42,202 nt of DNA, taken from assembly GCA_021793295.1 (NCBI GenBank), contig JAJYTA010000015.1, positions 1 to 42,202 of the forward strand, in the 5' to 3' direction. Under the pieces are notes generated by a model. It saw nothing but the letters and a program-made list of their open reading frames with translations. It made no database searches and was not told where the DNA came from. The position numbers and the translations under genes are program-made. Source of the stretch: Actinomycetes bacterium (GTDB taxonomy: Bacteria; Actinomycetota; Actinomycetes; Jiangellales; Jiangellaceae). This document shows positions 5,901-12,908 of this stretch, piece after piece (positions within the stretch are counted from its first letter, which is position 1; each line of letters opens with the position of its first letter).

Positions 5901-6689
5901 TCACACCTTGCGCCAGCCAGGCACCCAGGCGCCGTCCTCGACGGTGTAGTCACCGAACAACGCGGGTGCTTCCCTCACCATCAGCTCGCCGACCTTGCCG
6001 AGTACGATGCGGATCTCTTCTTCGGCGCCGGGTGCGGTGCGGTTCTCGATCACATGACGCAGCGTGCGGACGTTGGCCGTCCACACCAAACCGGTGGCCA
6101 GCCCCTCGGGCGCGAAGCGGCGCATGAACGACGTCTTCGCCTTCTTCTCGGCGAACTTGACACCTTCGTCGTCGAGCCCGAAGTGCTCGGCCATCCAGCC
6201 CTGGAACTGCTCCATCTGCTCCAGCAGGTCCGTGGCCCGCCGCATGAGCTCGGGATCGGCACGAGCCCATTCGGGGAACCAGAACGGCAGGTCGTCGAGG
6301 CGGACGAAGCGCAGCGACTCCTGGGACACCGCGACCCCGGCGCGGTGGCGGACCAGTTCGTGCGTGGTCACCCGGCTGACGTTGTGCAGCACGAACGAGA
6401 AGTTCACGTGCTCGAGCACCGAACCGTGGGCGCTGGACAGGATGTTCTGCAGGTACTGGGCCTGATCGGTGCGGACCCGGCTGACGTTCGGATTCAGGCC
6501 CGGCTCCCACGAGCGGTAGCAGATGCGACCGGCGAATTCGGCCAGATTCTGCGCGTCGTCCAGTTCACCGCGGTCGACCCGCTCGAGCCAGCTCTCGCCA
6601 CCGACCTCTTTGAGGTAGGCCGCGACCTCGTCGTAGTCGAAGTCGGGCCGGGCAATGAGATGGACTTCGGGTTCGACGGCACGCACCAT
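5901..6689 (-). CDS. thyX: Flavin-dependent thymidylate synthase ThyX
   Basis: Makes dTMP from dUMP using methylene-tetrahydrofolate and FADH2, cytoplasmic homotetramer. The 262-residue protein carries AQNLAEFAGRICYRSW, AHGSVLEHVNFSFVLHNVSR and the signature RHRAGVAVSQESLRF (about residue 112 on). That signature is one residue longer than the usual RHR-x2-S-x-NE-x-S-x-RY form and lacks the first Ser, a variant worth noting. The C-terminal TANVRTLRHVIENRTAPGAEEEIR carries the second Arg cluster. Start: ATG 6689 or the GTG three bases on; GGAGG is spaced better for the GTG. It follows the epimerase gene by 43 bases on the same strand and may be co-transcribed with it. Confidence 0.9.
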   Translation of the reverse strand: MVRAVEPEVHLIARPDFDYDEVAAYLKEVGGESWLERVDRGELDDAQNLAEFAGRICYRSWEPGLNPNVSRVRTDQAQYLQNILSSAHGSVLEHVNFSFVLHNVSRVTTHELVRHRAGVAVSQESLRFVRLDDLPFWFPEWARADPELMRRATDLLEQMEQFQGWMAEHFGLDDEGVKFAEKKAKTSFMRRFAPEGLATGLVWTANVRTLRHVIENRTAPGAEEEIRIVLGKVGELMVREAPALFGDYTVEDGAWVPGWRKV

Positions 6690-6732
6690 GACCTCCGGAC
6701 TGCAGCAGGAATCGCCACCAGTCTGCCACCGG

Positions 6733-7476
6733 TCATGGCACGCGCGTGGCTCGCCAGCCCAGGACGTCACCCGTGTCGTCCGGGCGAACGGACACGCCCT
6801 TGACGTCAGCGGTGATGGTGAACGGACGGTACTGGCCGCGGTAGTCCGCGGCCGCGGCCACCGCGGCAGCCAGATCGCTCGCGGCGAGAACTGGAATCCG
6901 GCGGCCGGTGCGCATCCGCATCGTCCGCGGCCGGTGATCGTCGTCGGCGGCACGCCAGTGCGGCCAGTCCTCGTCGGCGGTGGGGTAGACCAGTCGCAGC
7001 GAGCACGCCGCGAGTCCGAGGCCGGGCGCCACGGCCGCGCACACCTGCTCGCCGAGCCGTTTGGTCAACCCGTACGGTCGGGTCGCATCGGGTGGCGCTG
7101 CCGGGTCGATGGTGACCTTCGCGTACTTCTCGTACACCGACATGGTGCTGATGTGCACGAAGGAGCGGACGCCGGCCGCGGCGGACGCGGTCAAGGCCAG
7201 GTGGATCGAAGCGACGTTGACGTCGAAGGCGGCGCGCACCATGGCGGGGTCCGGGTCGTCGTGGCTGGGGATGACCGCGGCCATGTGGACCACGACGTCC
7301 GAACCGTCGACCGCGGCGGCGACGTCGTCGGGGGAGCAGGCGTCGCCGACGACGGACTGGATGCCGGCGACGGGACTGGGCTTGCGATCGAGGACGCGGA
7401 CCTGGTGGTGCCGCGCAAGCCACGGCACCGTGAACGTCCCCACCAAGCCCGCACCGCCGATGATCGCCATGAGCAT
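6733..7476 (-). CDS. NAD-dependent epimerase/dehydratase (second copy)
   Basis: An extended SDR protein of 247 residues. GGAGLVG near residues 7-13 is the NAD loop, SFVHISTMSVY holds the active-site Ser/Thr and Tyr region, and YGLTK is an intact YxxxK catalytic motif, unlike the first epimerase. It is shorter than typical sugar-nucleotide epimerases and ends soon after the substrate region. ATGs at 7476 and 7470 are both possible. The gene is divergent from the second DapA-family gene across about 90 bases, so the pair mirrors the epimerase/DapA pair at 2462-4515. Substrate unknown; likely sugar or sugar-acid metabolism by context. Confidence 0.75.
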   Translation of the reverse strand: MLMAIIGGAGLVGTFTVPWLARHHQVRVLDRKPSPVAGIQSVVGDACSPDDVAAAVDGSDVVVHMAAVIPSHDDPDPAMVRAAFDVNVASIHLALTASAAAGVRSFVHISTMSVYEKYAKVTIDPAAPPDATRPYGLTKRLGEQVCAAVAPGLGLAACSLRLVYPTADEDWPHWRAADDDHRPRTMRMRTGRRIPVLAASDLAAAVAAAADYRGQYRPFTITADVKGVSVRPDDTGDVLGWRATRVP

Positions 7477-7554
7477 GGCGCTCAGTATGCTCGCCCGGTC
7501 CGGTTGATCGCGCGCTCGGCCCCCGGCCGGCGGGCACGACGGCGACGGCCTGGT

Positions 7555-7560
7555 TACGCT
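7555..7560 (+). promoter_or_regulatory. -10 box (TACGCT) giving a leaderless DapA-family mRNA
   Basis: TACGCT ends six bases before the GTG start at 7567; transcription would begin on the start codon itself. No Shine-Dalgarno sequence is present. Confidence 0.55.
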
Positions 7561-7566
7561 GCCCAT

Positions 7567-8526
7567 GTGGCGAACTCGCGGGACAAGACACACCTCACCG
7601 AACAGTTGCGCTGGTCGTTGGTCGCCGCGCCCGCCACCCCGATGCGCCCGGACGGCACCGTCGATCCCGCCGTGTGCGCCGCGTATTTCACCCACCTGGT
7701 TCACACCGGCGCCAAGGCGCTGGCCATCGGCGCGCACACCGGCCGCGGCGAGCACCTGCCCACCGAGGTCAAGGCCGAGCTCGTACGCCGCGCAGCGGCG
7801 GTGGGCGTGCCGGTGATCGCCGGTGTGGGACACCCGGGGGTGGGCGAGCACGACCAGAAGGAGGCCGAGTGGGCGCGGACGGCGGCCGAAGCCGGCGCGG
7901 ACGCGTTGCTGGTGTTCCCGCCCGCCGACACCGGCGACGCGGCGGCCGTCCTGGCCCACCACGACCTGCTGTACAGCGCGGCCGGTGTCCCGCTGATCGC
8001 GTTCGACCTGTACTCGCGGCCGTACCCGCATGAAGTGCTGACGGTCCTGCTCGAGCATCCCGGCGTCGTGGCGTTCAAGCCGGCCCGCCTCTACGACGCC
8101 ATCGCCTGCCAGGCGGGCATCGCCGCGGCCCGGTCCCGCGGGCGGCTCGTCCTCACCGGCGAGGACCGCATGCTCGGGCCGTCGTTGATGTGGGGCGCCG
8201 AGGGCGCGTTGTTGGGCATCGCCGCCGCTGCCGTCCAGGTGTCCGCCGCCGCAGTGGAGACCTTCGCCGCTGCGGTGCACACCTCGGCGCGGGATGCCGC
8301 GGCCCGGTTCCTCGAAGTGTCGGCGGTCGTCGACGAACTGGCGCGGGTGACCTTCCGCCCGCCGTATGACGGCTACGTGCAGCGGATGCTGTGGATCGCC
8401 GCCGACGAGGGCGCGATTCCCGAGGAGTTCGCCACCGATCCGTACCGCCCCGGCGAACTCGCCGACGACGAACGCGCCGAGGTTCTGCGCGTCGTGCGGC
8501 AGTGCCGTGACCAAGTACGCCAGTGA
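7567..8526 (+). CDS. Dihydrodipicolinate synthase (DapA) family protein (second copy)
   Basis: A 319-residue TIM-barrel aldolase-family protein. The strand LRWSLVAAPATPMRPDGTVD matches the DHDPS N-terminus, ALAIGAHTGRGEHL replaces the usual GTTGE motif, and the probable Schiff-base lysine is in GVVAFKPARLYDA (about residue 177). LIAFDLYSRPYP holds the Tyr strand. The altered GTTGE segment argues against true DapA activity and for another keto-acid aldolase or hydratase. GTG 7567 is chosen because a -10 box lies just upstream and no ribosome-binding site exists. It is divergent from an epimerase gene. Exact reaction unknown. Confidence 0.75.
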   Translation: MANSRDKTHLTEQLRWSLVAAPATPMRPDGTVDPAVCAAYFTHLVHTGAKALAIGAHTGRGEHLPTEVKAELVRRAAAVGVPVIAGVGHPGVGEHDQKEAEWARTAAEAGADALLVFPPADTGDAAAVLAHHDLLYSAAGVPLIAFDLYSRPYPHEVLTVLLEHPGVVAFKPARLYDAIACQAGIAAARSRGRLVLTGEDRMLGPSLMWGAEGALLGIAAAAVQVSAAAVETFAAAVHTSARDAAARFLEVSAVVDELARVTFRPPYDGYVQRMLWIAADEGAIPEEFATDPYRPGELADDERAEVLRVVRQCRDQVRQ

Positions 8527-8549
8527 GCCGATCGGCCACCGTTTCCGCG

Positions 8550-8555
8550 TAGAGT
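8550..8555 (+). promoter_or_regulatory. -10 box (TAGAGT) before rarA
   Basis: TAGAGT ends seven bases before the ATG of rarA, so that message is also predicted to be leaderless or nearly so; no Shine-Dalgarno sequence is seen. Confidence 0.5.
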
Positions 8556-8562
8556 CGCCGTC

Positions 8563-9930
8563 ATGGAGCAGGAGGGACTCTTCAGCACGGGGCTGGGGCC
8601 GGGGCCGGCCGTGCCGGCGGGTTCGCTCAGCGGCGCCGACGAGGACCACACCGGCCAGCCGCTCGCGGTGCGGATGCGCCCGCGCACGCTGGATGAGATC
8701 GTGGGCCAGGAGCACCTGCTCGGTCCCGGCACGCCGCTGCGTCAACTGGTCGAGCACGACCAGCCGATGGCGCTGGTGTTGTGGGGCCCGCCCGGCACCG
8801 GAAAGACGACCCTGGCCTACGTCGTCAGTCGCGCCACCCAGCGCCGCTTCGTCGAGCTGTCCGCGGTCACCGCTGGTGTCAAAGACGTGCGCAACGTCAT
8901 CGACGGCGCCCGGCGAGAACTCGTCCGCTCCGGTGTCGGCACCGTGTTGTTCGTCGACGAGGTGCATCGCTTCTCGAAGACGCAGCAGGACGCCTTGCTG
9001 CCCGGGGTGGAGAACCGCTGGGTCTCACTTGTCGCCGCCACCACCGAAAACCCCTACTTCGCCCTCATCAGCCCGTTGTTGTCGCGCTCGTTGTTGCTCA
9101 CGCTCGAGCCTCTCGACGACGATTCGATCAGCCAGGTGGTGCGCCGGGCGCTGAGTGACGAACGAGGTTTGGCCGGGACGGTCGAGCTCGCCGACGACGC
9201 GCACGACCACCTGGTCCGCCTGGCCGGCGGTGACGCGCGGCGGGTGCTGACCTACCTCGAGGCGGCGGCCGGTGCGGTGGCCGGCACGGCCGATCCCACC
9301 GTCACCCTCGAGGTCGCCGAGAAGGCGGTCGACCGCGCCGCGGTGCGCTACGACCGCGACGGCGACCAGCATTACGACGTCATTAGTGCCATGATCAAAG
9401 CGATTCGCGGTAGTGACGTCGACGCCGGTTTGCACTACCTCGCGCGGATGGCCGAAGCCGGCGAGGACCCTCGATTCCTGGCTCGGCGGCTGGTCATCCT
9501 GGCCAGTGAGGACATCGGACTGGCCGATCCCACCGCGTTGACGACGGCAGTCGCGGCTACGCAAGCAGTGCAGTTCATCGGCTGGCCCGAGGCGCAGATC
9601 ACCTTGGCCCAGGCCGTCATCGCACTCGCGCTCGCGCCGAAATCCAACAGCGTCGTCAAGGCCATCGGCTCCGCGGTCAGCGACGTGCGTGCCGGACTGG
9701 CCGGCCCGGTGCCGCCGCATCTGCGCGACTCGCACTACGCGGGGTCGAAGAAGCTGGGCCACGGGACTTCGTACACCTACGCCCACGACGATCCGCGGGG
9801 TGTGGTCGCCCAGCAGTACGCGCCCGATGCCGTGGCGGGCAAGCAGTACTACGAGCCTGGCACGCGAGGAGCCGAGAGCGACTATGCCGAGCGCTACGCC
9901 AGGCTCAGAGCGATCATCCACGGTCGCTGA
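8563..9930 (+). CDS. rarA: Replication-associated recombination protein A (AAA+ ATPase)
   Basis: RarA/MgsA acts at stalled replication forks and is related to clamp-loader and RuvB ATPases. In the 455-residue protein the N-terminus ends in [21 protein letters not shown]. Walker [10 protein letters not shown] is near residues 74-82, Walker [11 protein letters not shown] near 127-136, sensor 1 AATTENP near 158, and the Arg finger is in [13 protein letters not shown]. The C-terminal part with [19 protein letters not shown] and the MgsA tetramerisation region is complete. In actinobacteria this gene commonly sits near alaS, as here, but two Gfo/Idh/MocA genes have come between. Length and motifs are normal. 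Confidence 0.92.
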   Translation: MEQEGLFSTGLGPGPAVPAGSLSGADEDHTGQPLAVRMRPRTLDEIVGQEHLLGPGTPLRQLVEHDQPMALVLWGPPGTGKTTLAYVVSRATQRRFVELSAVTAGVKDVRNVIDGARRELVRSGVGTVLFVDEVHRFSKTQQDALLPGVENRWVSLVAATTENPYFALISPLLSRSLLLTLEPLDDDSISQVVRRALSDERGLAGTVELADDAHDHLVRLAGGDARRVLTYLEAAAGAVAGTADPTVTLEVAEKAVDRAAVRYDRDGDQHYDVISAMIKAIRGSDVDAGLHYLARMAEAGEDPRFLARRLVILASEDIGLADPTALTTAVAATQAVQFIGWPEAQITLAQAVIALALAPKSNSVVKAIGSAVSDVRAGLAGPVPPHLRDSHYAGSKKLGHGTSYTYAHDDPRGVVAQQYAPDAVAGKQYYEPGTRGAESDYAERYARLRAIIHGR

Positions 9931-9942
9931 GCCGAACCGCTC

Positions 9943-9981
9943 TGCAAGCGGTTGCATCCGCGCACTCGATCACCGTACGCT
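9943..9981 (+). promoter_or_regulatory. LacI-type operator overlapping the promoter of the oxidoreductase pair
   Basis: TGCAAGCGGTTGCA (9943-9956) is a perfect TGCAA/TTGCA palindrome of the kind bound by LacI-family repressors. It overlaps a weak -35 (TTGCAT, 9952-9957), 18 bases before a -10 box TACGCT (9976-9981). No LacI-family gene is in the window, so the regulator would be encoded elsewhere. Confidence 0.6.
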
Positions 9982-10016
9982 CGGCTCCAGACGCTCGACT
10001 CGGCGACGGGAGTTCC

Positions 10017-11042
10017 ATGGGCGCACAACGCCTCGGTATCGGGATCATCGGCATGCGCACGATCGGCTCCACCCACGCGCAAGCCCTCAAGCATTGCGAC
10101 GACGACGTCGACCTCGTGGCCGTCAGCGGGGGCGAGCCGGACGCAGCCGCTCGCACCGGCTGGCCCGACGCCCGGGTCATGACACCGGAACAGGTACTGG
10201 CCGACTCCGCCGTCGACGTCGTCGTGGTCTGCTCACCCAGCGAACACCACGCCGCGCAGGCGCTAGCGGCGCTCGAGGCAGGCAAGCACGTCGTGGTGGA
10301 GAAGCCGCTGGCGTTGCGCGTCGCTGACGCGGACAAGGTCGCCGCGGCGGCAGCCGAGCGAGGACTGTCGGCCACGATGATCGCCCAGCGCCGTTTCGAG
10401 CCGGAGCATCAGCATCTGAAGACCCTGCTGGACACCGGCGGACTCGGCCGGGTGGTGCTCGGCGAGACGTTCGTCCGCTGGCACCGCGACGACGCGTACT
10501 ACGCCCACGCCCCGTGGCGAACCTCGATGGACGGCGGCGGGGGATCGCTGATGAACCAGGGGGTCCACAACGTCGACCTGCTGCAGTGGCTGCTGGGCCC
10601 CGCCGCGGAGGTGACCGCCCAATACGCCACGCTCGGGCACGCCATGGACGCCGAAGACACCACGGTCGCCACCGTGCGCTTCGCCTCCGGAGCACTCGGC
10701 CTGGTGGCGACGTCGACGGCCACACCACCAGGCCGACCGGCCGAGGTGTCCGTGCACACGTCGACCGGATCGGTGACTCTGACCCAGGACGGCGTGCAGC
10801 GCTGGGACGTCACGGCGCCGGCACCGCCGTCGCGTGACATGCCCGGGCACGGAGCCGCCGACCCGGCAGCCATCGGAGTGGTAGGCCACCTGACCCAGTG
10901 GCGCGACATCGTGGCAGCCATCAGTGCCGGCCGCGCGCCCGCGGTGAGCGCCGAGGACGGAGCTCGAACGGTCCGGCTGCTGTGCGCCATCTACGAAGCC
11001 GGCCGAACCGGCCGCACCATCCGCCCGGAGGAGCTGTCATGA
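10017..11042 (+). CDS. Gfo/Idh/MocA-family oxidoreductase
   Basis: NAD(P)-dependent dehydrogenase of the glucose-fructose oxidoreductase/inositol dehydrogenase/MocA family, 341 residues. The Rossmann start is IGIIGMRTIGSTHAQAL, the family EKP motif is HVVVEKPLAL (about residue 92), and the C-terminal domain has GGGGSLMNQGVHNVDLLQWLLG with the His used in catalysis. The start ATG has GGGAG eight bases ahead. Its stop overlaps the next start (ATGA), and both genes lie behind a LacI-type operator, so the two enzymes probably act on one sugar, inositol or sugar-acid substrate. Confidence 0.85.
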   Translation: MGAQRLGIGIIGMRTIGSTHAQALKHCDDDVDLVAVSGGEPDAAARTGWPDARVMTPEQVLADSAVDVVVVCSPSEHHAAQALAALEAGKHVVVEKPLALRVADADKVAAAAAERGLSATMIAQRRFEPEHQHLKTLLDTGGLGRVVLGETFVRWHRDDAYYAHAPWRTSMDGGGGSLMNQGVHNVDLLQWLLGPAAEVTAQYATLGHAMDAEDTTVATVRFASGALGLVATSTATPPGRPAEVSVHTSTGSVTLTQDGVQRWDVTAPAPPSRDMPGHGAADPAAIGVVGHLTQWRDIVAAISAGRAPAVSAEDGARTVRLLCAIYEAGRTGRTIRPEELS

Positions 11043-12049
11043 TCCGCGTCGCCATCGTCGGCCTGGCCCATCCGCACGTCACCTATCTACTCACCGAGAT
11101 CGCCCACCGCCCCGAACTGCGCCTGGTGGCCGTCGCCGAACGCGATGCCGACCTGCGCGCACGCTACCTCGGCGATGTGGAGGCCGACGTCGTCGTGCAC
11201 GACCACCACGACACGCTGCTGGCCGACCACGAGGTCGACGTCGTCGCGATCTGCGGCATCTACGCCGAGCGAGCCGATGCGGTCGTGGCCGCGTTGCGGG
11301 CCGGTGCGCATGTGGTGGCCGACAAGCCACTGTGCACCGAGCTCGATCAGCTCGCGGCGATCGAGAAGACGGCTGCCGAGACCGGCCGGATGGTCTCGGT
11401 GATGTTCGAGAAGCGTTTCTACCCGTCCACGCTGGCCGTGCGCAGGCTGATCGATGCCGGCGTGCTCGGTGTGCCGGCCCTGATCGCCAGCACCGGTCCG
11501 CACAAGCTGAACCGGGCGACGCGTCCGGACTGGTTCTTCCGCCGCGATGGCTACGGCGGCATCACCGGTGATCTCCCGGTACACGACATCGATCTGGTCC
11601 TGCTGCTGTCCGGAGCGACGGACGGCACGGTGAGCGCGCTGGCCGGCAATGCGAGGCTGCCCGAGCTGCCCGAGTTCTCCGACCACACCGCGGTGCTGCT
11701 CAACGCCGGCGACATCGCGGCCACCATCGAGGCGAACTGGCTGTCGCCCGAGGCCGCCGACGTCCACGGCCACTACCGAATGCGCATCGCCGGCACCGAA
11801 GGCACCGCCGAGATCGACTGGGCCTACAACCGCCTGGATGTCGCCACGCACACCCGTGCGCCGTGGCAGGAGCCGTTGGGCGAGCGCAAACGGGCTGCCG
11901 AGGACTTCTTCGACGCTGTCCTCGCCGGCACGTCGCCCGAGGTCGACACCGCCGCGAGCCTCACCGCCACCGGCGTGGCGCTGCTGGCCCAGCGCAGTGC
12001 CGACAGTGGGGGAGAGGTGCTGCGCTGGACCAGGCGGGGCGAGAGCTGA
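11039..12049 (+). CDS. Gfo/Idh/MocA-family oxidoreductase (second)
   Basis: A 336-residue relative of the preceding gene. The Rossmann segment is VAIVGLAHPHVTYLL; the G-x-G-x-x-G loop is incomplete (GLAHPH). The EKP motif appears as DKP in HVVADKPLCT, and the C-terminal catalytic strand is GGITGDLPVHDIDLVLLLSG. The two paralogues are quite different, so they probably do successive steps rather than the same one. Start ATG overlaps the upstream stop by four bases, which sets the start. A perfect 10-bp stem just after the stop probably ends the operon. Confidence 0.82.
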   Translation: MIRVAIVGLAHPHVTYLLTEIAHRPELRLVAVAERDADLRARYLGDVEADVVVHDHHDTLLADHEVDVVAICGIYAERADAVVAALRAGAHVVADKPLCTELDQLAAIEKTAAETGRMVSVMFEKRFYPSTLAVRRLIDAGVLGVPALIASTGPHKLNRATRPDWFFRRDGYGGITGDLPVHDIDLVLLLSGATDGTVSALAGNARLPELPEFSDHTAVLLNAGDIAATIEANWLSPEAADVHGHYRMRIAGTEGTAEIDWAYNRLDVATHTRAPWQEPLGERKRAAEDFFDAVLAGTSPEVDTAASLTATGVALLAQRSADSGGEVLRWTRRGES

Positions 12050-12051
12050 CG

Positions 12052-12087
12052 GCGTCGCCGGCGGAGCGGACCGTCGTCCGGCGACGC
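12052..12087 (+). terminator. Probable terminator after the Gfo/Idh/MocA operon
   Basis: GCGTCGCCGG (12052-12061) and CCGGCGACGC (12078-12087) form a perfect 10-bp stem with a 16-base loop that starts two bases past the stop codon. It is followed by TTGCTGT rather than a long T run, as is common in high-GC actinobacteria. Confidence 0.6.
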
Positions 12088-12135
12088 TTGCTGTCGGCGC
12101 CCGGCGCCGAATCGCTGCGGGGAAGTCCGGTCGGA

Positions 12136-12172
12136 GTCTGACCCGGGCGCCCTGCGAGGGGTAGGGTCAGAC
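12136..12172 (+). promoter_or_regulatory. Inverted repeat and probable promoter of the alaS cluster
   Basis: GTCTGACCC (12136-12144) and GGGTCAGAC (12164-12172) are perfect inverted repeats. They cover a possible -35 (CTGACC, 12138-12143) and -10 (TAGGGT, 12162-12167) with an 18-base spacer. The repeat may be an operator or simply a hairpin; only the symmetry is certain. Confidence 0.4.
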
Positions 12173-12211
12173 GCTTGAGAAGACCGTCATCCTAGAGAGG
12201 CTGCTCCGCTC

Positions 12212-12604
12212 ATGTCCGTAGGCGAGTTCGCCGCGCTGCTGGCCGCCGTCGCCTTCGTGGCGCTGGTGGCGTTACTTGCTGTGCCGATCATCCGGCTGGG
12301 TCAAACCGTCGATCAGTGCACCCGCGCCGTGCGCGACCTTCGCCAGGGTCCGGTCTCGCGTACCGCGGCCACCGTGGACGAGACGAACGAGCTGCTGGCG
12401 TCGACCAACGCCCAACTGCAGCGCGTCGACGCCATCACGGCCAACGCGCAGACGGTCACCACCAACGTGGCGGCCATGTCGGCGCTGTTCTCCGCGACGC
12501 TGGGCGGCCCGCTGGTCCGGACCGCGGCGTTCACCTACGGCGTGCGGCGGGCCATCGCAGGACGCCGGGACGCGCGCAACAACCGGAGGGCGGGCCGGCT
12601 ATGA
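12212..12604 (+). CDS. DUF948-type membrane-anchored coiled-coil protein
   Basis: 130 residues with one N-terminal transmembrane helix (FAALLAAVAFVALVALLAVPII), then an amphipathic region with many Thr/Asn/Val residues (TVDETNELLASTNAQLQRVDAI) likely to form a coiled coil. It ends with a basic tail. This matches the DUF948 proteins found next to alaS in many actinobacteria. It overlaps the next gene by ATGA, and a role at the membrane is likely, but no biochemical function is established. It begins the alaS-ruvX-mltG-aroE cluster. Confidence 0.8.
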   Translation: MSVGEFAALLAAVAFVALVALLAVPIIRLGQTVDQCTRAVRDLRQGPVSRTAATVDETNELLASTNAQLQRVDAITANAQTVTTNVAAMSALFSATLGGPLVRTAAFTYGVRRAIAGRRDARNNRRAGRL

Positions 12605-12906
12605 GGCGCGTATTCTGGATTGCGTTGGGCGCCACGGCCGGAGTCCTGGTCGTGCGCCGGGTGACCCGGGTCGCCGAGAGCTTGACGCCCGAGGGCGCCG
12701 CCGATCGGCTCTCGGCCGGGCTCGGCCAACTGGCCGAGTCGGTCCGGGCTTTCACCGACGAGGTCCGGGCGGGCATGGCCGAGCGTGACGCCGAACTGCG
12801 CCATGCTCTGGGTATCGCCGCCGACGGTTCCGGCGCCACCCCCGGTGTCGCCGACGTCAAGGCTGTTGACGACCTGTTTCGCACCACACCGAGAGGCACG
12901 TACTGA
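12601..12906 (+). CDS. Small membrane protein of the alaS cluster (DUF6167-type)
   Basis: 101 residues: a short N-terminal hydrophobic segment (RVFWIALGATAGVLVVRRV), then a helical stretch (LGQLAESVRAFTDEVRAGMAERDAELRHAL) and a flexible tail. It starts inside the stop of the DUF948 gene (ATGA) and ends two bases before alaS. This pairing with a DUF948 gene and alaS is typical in actinobacteria. Function unknown; membrane-associated by its first helix. Confidence 0.75.
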   Translation: MRRVFWIALGATAGVLVVRRVTRVAESLTPEGAADRLSAGLGQLAESVRAFTDEVRAGMAERDAELRHALGIAADGSGATPGVADVKAVDDLFRTTPRGTY

Positions 12907-12908
12907 TC

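Noticed and set aside
6733-8967. 744-codon minus-strand frame reaching through the DapA and rarA region
   Set aside because: Only the downstream part from 7476 is protein-like (the epimerase). The extension is antisense to two genes with intact motifs.
12050-12211. T-box riboswitch before the alaS cluster
   Set aside because: No AGGGUGGNACCGCG-like motif or specifier stem is seen; the region only holds two inverted repeats.
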